64,000 nt of DNA from Nitrobacter vulgaris. Lineage in GTDB: Bacteria > Pseudomonadota > Alphaproteobacteria > Rhizobiales > Xanthobacteraceae. The position numbers and the translations under genes were made by a program. The DNA lies in contig NZ_JAVDPZ010000010.1 of assembly GCF_031453995.1 (NCBI RefSeq), forward strand, positions 1 through 64,000, given 5' to 3'. Each line of letters starts with the position of its first letter. The stretch's first letter is position 1. The notes under the pieces were generated by a model. It searched no databases. It had not been told where the DNA came from and worked only from the letters and a program-made list of their open reading frames with translations. This document shows positions 57,457 to 64,000 of this stretch, piece after piece.

Positions 57457-60400
57457 CTAATCCGTCAAGGTCGCAATCTGTTCGGTGAACCAGTCCAGAT
57501 CTTTTTTCCAGCCGGCATTGTCGGGTGCGCGCATGACAACCCGTTCCATGGCAGCTTGTCCCTGCCGCAGCGCAGCCAGCGCGTTATTGTGGTCGTTGGA
57601 TCGGCGATACATCTCCGCCAGGTGCCCCTGGCTCACGGCAACACCGCGCTGCAGATCGACGTTGCCGGGATCGGCAAGCGACAGCCGCTCCATGATCGCA
57701 AGCCCTTCAAGAAAGGATTTCTCGGCCTCGTCCACATTGCCCTGCGCTTCCAGCACTTCGCCGATACGATCGTAAGATACCGTCAGATCGCGCAGCCAAC
57801 CGACGTTATCAGGACTGCGCTGCGCCAGCCGTTTCCTGATTTCAAGCCCTTCGCGGAAGGCTTTCAGCGCTTCCTCCACTTCGCTCTGTGCTTCCAACAC
57901 GTCGCCGATACAATCGTGTGACACCGACAAACTGCGTTGCCAGCTGACGTTATCGGGATCGTTGCGCGCCAACCGCTCTCTGATCGCGAGTCCCGCGCGA
58001 TAGGATTTCAACGCCTCGGGCAGGTTGCCTTGCGCCATCTGCACGTCGCCAACTTTTTCATGGCATACAGACAGATCGCGTTGCCAGCCGGCGTTGCCCG
58101 GGTCGATCCGCGCTAGTCGTTCGGCAATCGCGAACTGATCCTCGAAGGCCTTCAGCGCATCGGCCATGTTGTCCTGAGCCATCAGCACGTCGCCGATGCG
58201 GTCGTAGGACACCGCCAGGCCGCGCTGCCAGTCAACATTGTCGGGGTCGGCGTTTGCCAAACGCTGCCTGATGGTCATCCCTTCATGGAAGGCTTTCAAC
58301 GCGTCGGGCAGACTGCTCTGCGCCACGTGCACGTCGCCGATCTTGGCGTGCGACACTGACAGATCACGCTGCCAGCCGACATTCTCGGGCTCGGTGCGTG
58401 CCATCTGCTGCGCGATCTCAAGCCCTGTGCGGAAGGATTTCAACGCGTCGAACAGCTTGCCCTGCGCGACCAGCACATCCCCGATACGATCATGAGAGAT
58501 TGACAGACTGCGCTGCCAGCTCGTGTTATCGGGATGGGCCTTGGCGACCCGCTCCTTGATCGTGAGCCCGTTGCGGAAAAATTCGAGAGACTCCGGCAGC
58601 TTGCCCTGCGCCATCAGCACGTCGCCGACGCGGTCGTAAGCGAGCGTCCGATCGCGTTGCCATTTGTTGTCGTCGGTGTCGGCGCCGCGCGCCAGCCGCT
58701 CAGTGATCTCGAGCTGGTTTTGGAACGCTCCCAGCGCCTCCGGAAGATTGCCTTGCGCCATCAGCGCTTCACCGATCTTCTCGTGACACAGCGACAGCTC
58801 GCTCTGCAGATCGGTGTCGCCGGGGGCGCCGTTCGCCAGCCGTTCGACAATGGCGAGTTGCTTGCGGATCGATTCCAGCGCCTCGTCCAGTTTGCCTTGC
58901 ACCGCAAGCAGGTCGCCGACCTTCTCGTGCGAGATTGATAAATCGTGTTGCAGCCCGGCATTGTCGGGAGTCTTGCTCGTCAGCCGCTCTCGGATCGCAA
59001 GCCCCTCACGGAACGACTTGAGCGCTTCAGGCAGCTTGCCCTGCGCCACCAGCACGTCGCCGGCACGATCATGCGCAACCGACAGATTGCGCTGCCAGCC
59101 GGCATTGTCGGGTTCGGCGCGGAGTAGTTGCTGAAACGTTTGTTCGATCGCATTCAGGACGATCAGGCGAACATCGGAAGGAAGGTGCCGACCCGCCACA
59201 TCGTCAAAACTGACGAGCAAACGCTCGGCCGCGCTTGCGCGGACAGAATTATCGGGGTTCTCAAGCAGACGGCATATCTCTCGGGCCGCGCTCGCCGAAG
59301 TGCCGGCAGCCGGCGAGATGATCGCATCAGCGAGCGCTTGTGTGGCGCCTCGCAGCTCCTTTTCGCCAAGCGCTGGATCGCCATAGTACCGGGCAGCACG
59401 GACATCGTCCTTGCTTGCCAAAAGATGGATCATGGTTTCAGACACCCGCAGCGGGTCGCCGGGTGCAAGCGTCAGAAGGTGATCTGCGATCAGCAGGTGC
59501 AGTTCGGGATTCGAGACGCGTAGCGCGGCAAGGCGCGAGCGGGCGGCAGCCCGCGCCTGAGCGTGGTTGAAATCCAGTTGCGCAAGATCGCCATGCTGGT
59601 GAATCTGGCCGCGGAACAGGTTGCGCAGCGCAGCAAAGCGCTTCTGGTCCCAGGCTTCGCCGCTGACCTGAGGCAACAATTGACGAAAGTCACTCTCTCG
59701 CCATCCAGTCCGGCCTGCCGAAAGAAGACCGATAAACGCCGCCGCGATCGCCGGACCCAACAGCTCGGCCGCGCTATCGAATGTTGCGCGATAGAGGAGC
59801 AGGATGTCCGTAGGCATGGCGCCGACCGCATCCAGCATCGCATTCTGCCGACGCTCCTCCGGAGTGCCAGTATATTCGCGCTGCATGTCGGCAAAATCAC
59901 TGGTGGCGAGCAGCTCGAGTTCCTCGAGCGCAACCATCAGCCACAACGGATTGGCCCAAGCCGACCCGCCCGCATGCTTCTTCGCGAGCAGAGCGTCAAT
60001 CACCGGGGAGGCCAGCTTGCGCTGGTTGCGTTTGCATACCGCGTCGATGATCGCTTCGGGCGCCTCCAGTGGCGGGAGGGTCAGCGCTTCCACGCCCGAA
60101 CGTTCGGCCAGCGCCTTGGAGGCGCCTCCGGCAAGGCCGGTTGCGACCAGGCGCGCATTGATCGGCCAAAGCCGTGGCAACCAGGTGGTAAACTTCCCGC
60201 GCGAGGTCTTCTTGAACTGATCGATCGCGTCGATCAGGATAATCACGCGCCGTTGCGAAGCCATCCGCGCGAGCAGGGAGGCGAAAGCCCGCTCGACAAT
60301 CTCCGGGTCGATATTGGCGGCGAGGTCAACATCGCCGGCGCCGAGGGCGCTGCCGAGTTCGGTAATCCAGCGGCGCAGCATGGCATCGATCGATGAAGCC

Positions 60401-60699
60401 CGCGGGGCTGCCTCCGCAGCATGGGCGAGAACGAAGGCATCGGTTTCCTTCATGCGGCGGAGAAGCTCGCCGAACAGTGCGCTCTTGCCCGAGCCCGGAT
60501 CGCCGGTGATGCAGATCCCCCATGGCGCGCCTTCCCTCGTGGGGGAAAGTTCCTTGGCAGGGGAGAGACAGAGGTCGGTGACGCGCGCAAGGACCGACTG
60601 CCTGCCGACGAAGTCGCGTGCGCGATCGTTGGCAAAGCTTTGGAGCACGTTGCGCTCCGCCTGCATCTCCTCGATCGTGCTGCTAACGGATACCGACAT
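57457..60699 (-). CDS. STAND-like ATPase with eleven 48-residue TPR units
   Basis: About 1080 residues (1087 if the upstream ATG at 60720 is used; that numbering follows). An N-terminal P-loop ATPase has Walker A GDPGSGKS at 73-80 and a Walker B-like VIILIDAIDQF at about 159-169. It is followed by a winged-helix/ARC-like region (about 250-450) and a helical spacer. Residues 537-1065 are eleven near-perfect tandem TPR units of 48 residues with the pattern P-D/G-N-x-x-W-Q-R-x-L-S-V-x-x-D-R-I-G-D-V, then a capping half-unit ending ATLTD. This is the layout of STAND signalling switches (ATPase plus superhelical sensor), here with no recognised N-terminal effector. It stands alone on the minus strand. 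The function is unknown; defence or signalling roles are inference. Confidence 0.85.
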   Translation of the reverse strand: MSVSVSSTIEEMQAERNVLQSFANDRARDFVGRQSVLARVTDLCLSPAKELSPTREGAPWGICITGDPGSGKSALFGELLRRMKETDAFVLAHAAEAAPRASSIDAMLRRWITELGSALGAGDVDLAANIDPEIVERAFASLLARMASQRRVIILIDAIDQFKKTSRGKFTTWLPRLWPINARLVATGLAGGASKALAERSGVEALTLPPLEAPEAIIDAVCKRNQRKLASPVIDALLAKKHAGGSAWANPLWLMVALEELELLATSDFADMQREYTGTPEERRQNAMLDAVGAMPTDILLLYRATFDSAAELLGPAIAAAFIGLLSAGRTGWRESDFRQLLPQVSGEAWDQKRFAALRNLFRGQIHQHGDLAQLDFNHAQARAAARSRLAALRVSNPELHLLIADHLLTLAPGDPLRVSETMIHLLASKDDVRAARYYGDPALGEKELRGATQALADAIISPAAGTSASAAREICRLLENPDNSVRASAAERLLVSFDDVAGRHLPSDVRLIVLNAIEQTFQQLLRAEPDNAGWQRNLSVAHDRAGDVLVAQGKLPEALKSFREGLAIRERLTSKTPDNAGLQHDLSISHEKVGDLLAVQGKLDEALESIRKQLAIVERLANGAPGDTDLQSELSLCHEKIGEALMAQGNLPEALGAFQNQLEITERLARGADTDDNKWQRDRTLAYDRVGDVLMAQGKLPESLEFFRNGLTIKERVAKAHPDNTSWQRSLSISHDRIGDVLVAQGKLFDALKSFRTGLEIAQQMARTEPENVGWQRDLSVSHAKIGDVHVAQSSLPDALKAFHEGMTIRQRLANADPDNVDWQRGLAVSYDRIGDVLMAQDNMADALKAFEDQFAIAERLARIDPGNAGWQRDLSVCHEKVGDVQMAQGNLPEALKSYRAGLAIRERLARNDPDNVSWQRSLSVSHDCIGDVLEAQSEVEEALKAFREGLEIRKRLAQRSPDNVGWLRDLTVSYDRIGEVLEAQGNVDEAEKSFLEGLAIMERLSLADPGNVDLQRGVAVSQGHLAEMYRRSNDHNNALAALRQGQAAMERVVMRAPDNAGWKKDLDWFTEQIATLTD
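57526..59112 (-). repeat. In-frame 144-bp tandem repeat array coding the TPR units
   Basis: Eleven units of 144 bases (one of 147) lie in the 3' half of the STAND-like gene. The units keep strong protein similarity but differ at many bases, so the array is old or diversified rather than freshly expanded. Confidence 0.85.
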
Positions 60700-60720
60700 C
60701 GTGGAAACCTCACTGAACAA

Positions 60721-61460
60721 CTAGTTTATAACATCGTCGTGGAGTCGGACAAATCCGACCTGGCCGCGACATCCGCCAAAAAGACGATCGTCGAATTCGC
60801 GCAGAAGCGCCGTACCGCCGGCGCGAAGATCTTGACTGGCGCCTCGTGAAAAGCTCTCGGCATGGTCCGCATTCGAACGATCGCTGGAAGCATGCGTCGT
60901 ACAAAGTCGGTGTCCGCCGGCAGGTGTTCAAGTCCGGACCGGCAGCGCTCCAGCCCGAAACCACCACAGCCGTCACGGGTACACAGCCGTCACGGGTACG
61001 AAGTGACCGAAGCCGCTAGGTTAGAGTTCTGCGAAACGATAACAGCAATGGTGTGCACCGTGACGCGGTAAGCGCCGAGCAAGCCTCGTACGAGCTTTCG
61101 AAGTCAAGCACTATTTCACGGCATTCTTCATTCCCTCAGCTCGGGGTTGTCGGTTCGATCTGGCTGCCCTTGCTTGCGTCGGCCCCATGTCGGGAGGCCG
61201 GGTAAAATCGTGGTCAAGGCTACCGCCGTTCCGTGCCCCCGCGCTCCATCGGTTATCAGATTTTCCCGTGGGCTCGAGTCTGTAAGGGCTTGGAACCAAG
61301 GCGTCAACGTGCCCAGCTAGCTGGAAATCAGAACGACCAGGAAAGAGGACGCGCCCGCTGCGATCCCGCAAGCAGAGCGAGACGGCCGACAAACTGTCGT
61401 TCCTTTGGGGGCGATGCGTCGCTCCATTATCGTGATGGAGGTCGGAACCGGCCGCAGATG
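60721..61460. other. Gene-poor stretch upstream of the STAND-like gene
   Basis: About 740 bases. An open frame 60739-60849 on the plus strand encodes SAKKTIVEFAQKRRTAGAKI, which looks like the tail of a lost gene. A perfect 17-bp tandem duplication (acagccgtcacgggtac) lies at 60966-60982 and 60983-60999. Other frames have no recognised domain. Confidence 0.45.
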
Positions 61461-61748
61461 CTAGATCTCCCGTCCCCTGGCGATCGCCGCGTCGAGTAGC
61501 TTCTCCGCGTTTTCGACGGCCTGCCTGAAGATCTCCGCCTCGTCTTCCAACGACATTCCAGTGATTGTGGAGTTCTTCAGGTCGCGGAGGCAGTTGTCTC
61601 GGAGTGTCATGAGAGACGTATCATCGAGGAGGTGCCCACTGAGGACATATCGGATCAGTTGGGCGGTAAAATTCTCGAACACAAGCGTAATCATACCCGC
61701 CTGGGCCGCACTGCGAGTTGCATTCTGGAGGATCTGTTTATCATCCAT
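61461..61748 (-). CDS. Small hypothetical protein
   Basis: A 95-residue soluble, mostly helical, acidic protein (MDDKQILQNATRSAAQAGMI, ...MSLEDEAEIFRQAVENAEKL). The frame is open over its whole length with good coding bias, but no strong ribosome site precedes the ATG. No family is recognised. It lies upstream of nothing on its strand except decayed DNA, so its expression context is unclear. Confidence 0.5.
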   Translation of the reverse strand: MDDKQILQNATRSAAQAGMITLVFENFTAQLIRYVLSGHLLDDTSLMTLRDNCLRDLKNSTITGMSLEDEAEIFRQAVENAEKLLDAAIARGREI

Positions 61749-61972
61749 CGCGTCGTTTCATCTGTTTGTGTCAGAGAATTTAGAGGTTGCTGTTTGTCTG
61801 GTACCGTTTGGAGCCTTTGGAGTCGTTCTGGGCGCGGGCCGGTGGTGGCATGGCGCCGTCCGCTCTCTAACAAAGGTGCGCCAGATTCGAGACTAGCCTT
61901 TTCCAGTTCATCCAGCCAGCAGCCTTTCTTTGCCGATCCGTCGTTGCCTATCCGTTGCAATCGGGCTTTTGA

Positions 61973-62602
61973 CTAGGCTCCCACCGACGGAAGTCCCGGT
62001 TCGCATCGATCGTGAGCCCGGCGTTCAATCGCGTTCCGGCACCAAGCCGTCATTGTCTCGATGTCGGGTTTCAGACGCGTGGCTGAATCTCCGGCGAAAG
62101 CCAGAAAGTCACCGAGGTTTTGCGTGGAAACACCGATGAGAAGCGGGATATCGGCAATCAGGGCCTCGGCAATGACCGCTCGCAGCCCCCGGCCGTGCGC
62201 TTCTTCCCTGCCAAACTTGTTGATGACCACCAAATCGACGTGTTCGAGCACCGCGCGCTCGATCCAGGCGTCGATGCGCGCGAAGGCGTCCTGATCAAGC
62301 CGGCAGCCCCTTGCTTCGTTACCGCGGTCCAGCGAGATCTTGACCTCGTCACCGCACAACAGATCCTTGACATACATGTCGCATCGACGCCGGCCTTCCC
62401 GATGCGGGTTTGACTGGACGACGCCACCGAGCTTGTAACTGGAAGCGATCAGAACGGCAGCGCATTGAGCTATCAGAGCATCCCTGACGAGACCGTCATC
62501 GTAAGCCACCACCCCGATCGGCCTCAGGCCGGGGTCCGTATGCTCGGCAGAAATTTGGGGAGCAGGGCGCCGCTCCATCGTTCCCTCTTCTGCATCAGCC
62601 AT
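61973..62602 (-). CDS. DUF2478-family protein
   Basis: A protein of up to 209 residues; the internal Met at 62578 (MERRPAPQ) is another possible start. The core reads GVVAYDDGLVRDALIAQCAA, YKLGGVVQSNPHREGRRRCD, ISLDRGNEARGCRLDQDAF, VLEHVDLVVINKFGREEAHG and LIADIPLLIGVSTQNLGDFL. This matches DUF2478, a nucleotide-binding-like family often linked to molybdate ABC transporters; no Mo transport gene is next to it. The NKFG and RxCDMY motifs are intact, so the gene is probably functional. The molecular role of the family is unknown. Confidence 0.75.
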   Translation of the reverse strand: MADAEEGTMERRPAPQISAEHTDPGLRPIGVVAYDDGLVRDALIAQCAAVLIASSYKLGGVVQSNPHREGRRRCDMYVKDLLCGDEVKISLDRGNEARGCRLDQDAFARIDAWIERAVLEHVDLVVINKFGREEAHGRGLRAVIAEALIADIPLLIGVSTQNLGDFLAFAGDSATRLKPDIETMTAWCRNAIERRAHDRCEPGLPSVGA

Positions 62603-62932
62603 GTCTTGAATTCTTGTTTTGATTTGATCGCTGCTCGGTTCTTTTTACGTTGCTCATTTCCCGGCCCGCGCTTTTTCCGGCGCGGAGAAAGCCGCTGGTG
62701 CTGTTTCAGAGCGGCGTCACGATCAGCAATACGCTGTTTCATTGCGACAGGCAGGCCACGGAATGGTCTATCAGGGCAAGTGAAACCGACGCAAAGCGGC
62801 CTGTCAAGTGATCCCATATGAAGGGTCTGCCTGCCCTTGCGTAGTCAGCAGCGCGGAACGCGCTTGTCGGATTGATGACAGAATGGGACCTTGCCGGAGC
62901 GTCTGCCACCGCAAGCGAATCGGGAGCTATGT
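62603..62932. other. Region between DUF2478 and nitronate monooxygenase genes
   Basis: About 330 bases. A minus-strand frame (62524-62817) encodes a very basic peptide (MKQRIADRDAALKQHQRLSP, then RRKKRGPGNEQRKKNRAAIK), but it overlaps the DUF2478 start region and lacks a ribosome site that I can see. It may be a small DNA-binding protein or chance. The monooxygenase promoter should lie here. Confidence 0.35.
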
Positions 62933-63925
62933 GTGAAAACGGCCATTACAAAACTATTCGGCATCCAGCATCCGATCATCCAGGGCGGTATGCATTATGT
63001 CGGCTTCGCCGAGCTTGCCTCCGCGGTCTCGAATGCGGGTGGTCTCGGCATCATCACCGGATTGACCCAGAAGACGCCGGACCTGCTGGCGAAGGAAATC
63101 GCGCGTTGCCGTGGCATGACCGATAAGCCGTTCGGTGTAAATCTGACGTTTCTCCCCGCGTTCACCGCGCCGCCATACCCTGAATATATCCAGGCGATCG
63201 TGGAAGGCGGCGTCAGGATCGTCGAGACGGCGGGCCGCAATCCGGAGCAGTACATGGCCGCGCTCAAGGCTGCCGGCATCAAGGTGATCCACAAATGCAC
63301 CTCCGTGAGGCACGCGCTGAAAGCGGAACAGATCGGTTGCGACGCGGTCAGCGTCGACGGCTTCGAGTGCGGCGGTCACCCGGGCGAGGACGACATCCCC
63401 AACATGATTCTGCTGCCGCGCGCCGCCGACGAACTCAAGATTCCGTTCGTGGCGTCGGGCGGCATGGCAGATGCGCGCAGCCTGGTCGCCGCGTTGGCGC
63501 TCGGTGCCGACGGCATGAACATGGGCACGCGCTTCATAGCCACGAAAGAGGCGCCGGTGCATGACAACGTGAAGAAGGCGCTGGTCGCGGCCTCCGAACG
63601 CGATACCCGGCTGATCATGCGCGCGCTGCGCAACACTGAGCGTGTCTTGAACAACCGCAAGGTCGAGAGACTCATGGAGATCGAGCGGGAGAAAGGCGAG
63701 AGCCTCAAGATCGAAGACATTATCGAGGAGGTCGCCGGCATCTATCCCAAGGTCATGGTTGAAGGCGACTTGGATGCCGGCGCCTGGAGCTGCGGCATGA
63801 CGGTTGGTTTGATCGACGACGTGCCGAGCTGCAAGGAGCTGATCGATCGCATCATGGGCGGTGCAGAGCGCATCATCCGTCAGCGGCTGACAGGTCTGCT
63901 CGACGGCAAAATGGCTATGGCTTAG
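62933..63925 (+). CDS. Nitronate monooxygenase (2-nitropropane dioxygenase family)
   Basis: A 330-residue FMN-dependent TIM-barrel oxygenase that oxidises nitronates and releases nitrite. The GTG at 62933 with GGGAG upstream gives the family start VKTAITKLFGIQHPIIQGG. Further motifs are AVSNAGGLGIITGLTQ, KPFGVNLTFLPAF, VDGFECGGHPGEDDIPNM (catalytic-type His in CGGHPG), VASGGMADARSLVAALALGA and GMNMGTRFIATKEAPVH. It lacks the Cys-rich insert of some relatives. The product nitrite would be a substrate for the nearby FNT channel if that carries nitrite, but the two genes are 5.7 kb apart and no operon links them. Confidence 0.92.
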   Translation: MKTAITKLFGIQHPIIQGGMHYVGFAELASAVSNAGGLGIITGLTQKTPDLLAKEIARCRGMTDKPFGVNLTFLPAFTAPPYPEYIQAIVEGGVRIVETAGRNPEQYMAALKAAGIKVIHKCTSVRHALKAEQIGCDAVSVDGFECGGHPGEDDIPNMILLPRAADELKIPFVASGGMADARSLVAALALGADGMNMGTRFIATKEAPVHDNVKKALVAASERDTRLIMRALRNTERVLNNRKVERLMEIEREKGESLKIEDIIEEVAGIYPKVMVEGDLDAGAWSCGMTVGLIDDVPSCKELIDRIMGGAERIIRQRLTGLLDGKMAMA

Positions 63926-64000
63926 CGGATTCGAGAATCGGCTGTGGTCTCGGCGCTTTCGAAAACTTAGCTGTCGTGGCCGATGTGCTTGTGGCGAATA

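Noticed and set aside
57526..59112. TPR array considered as a non-coding tandem repeat
   Set aside because: The frame is open throughout and the units conserve protein, not DNA, identity.

Overview
The window looks like chromosomal DNA of an alphaproteobacterium of the Bradyrhizobium / Rhodopseudomonas / Nitrobacter group (Nitrobacteraceae). The support is the GC-rich coding sequence, the gene order rpmH-rnpA-yidC-engB-argB-HAD-dapD-DUF805-dapE-nucleosidase / truA-fmt-def / rmuC-ampG, the PHB genes with phaR, IalB and DUF982 proteins, and short intergenic repeats of the gcgttttcgagcgaagtgga type. Species cannot be fixed from the sequence alone. The formate/nitrite transporter and nitronate monooxygenase would suit a nitrogen-oxide specialist such as Nitrobacter, but that is inference.

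Layout. 1-4570 is an iron-uptake cassette: a response-regulator remnant at the left edge, a TonB-dependent siderophore receptor, a PiuC-type hydroxylase, a small protein and the stub of a tonB gene. An IalB-like secreted protein and an alphaCTD-like HhH protein follow. 5850-9995 is accessory: decayed regulator genes, an alpha/beta hydrolase with a Cys nucleophile, a LysR tail remnant, and a divergent XRE-cupin regulator facing a GNAT-transporter operon, ending at tRNA-Arg(ACG). 10338-29669 is mostly conserved core: a sensor kinase, ribosome/RNase P/membrane insertase genes, arginine and lysine (diaminopimelate) biosynthesis, translation initiation enzymes, RmuC, AmpG and PHB metabolism. The DUF805 gene between dapD and dapE carries a one-base frameshift.

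30056-35357 holds a TorS-like sensor kinase, a receiver-DUF3369-kinase hybrid, an OmpR-type regulator and an ECF-like sigma factor. 35682-46844 holds putA, a cold-shock protein, a SorAB-type sulfite dehydrogenase pair, a small Gly/His-rich secreted protein, a GT39 membrane glycosyltransferase and a YcjX/YcjF-like pair. 47325-53919 holds a membrane-free double-PAS chemoreceptor, isovaleryl-CoA dehydrogenase, an L,D-transpeptidase, a ThDP enzyme, a Ser/Thr-type phosphatase, a DUF982 protein and tRNA-Val(CAC). 53920-62930 is sparse accessory DNA with small ORFs, a PadR regulator, the formate/nitrite transporter, a DUF2478 protein and a 1087-residue STAND-like ATPase carrying eleven 48-residue TPR units. 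A nitronate monooxygenase closes the window.

The most unusual items are the STAND-TPR protein, the TorS/hybrid/TorR relay without its usual partners, the XRE-cupin/GNAT/YdcZ module with repeated operator-like motifs, an orphan minus-strand terminator near 54.6 kb, and a dispersed repeat family with an exchangeable hairpin module. No CRISPR array or intact insertion sequence was seen.
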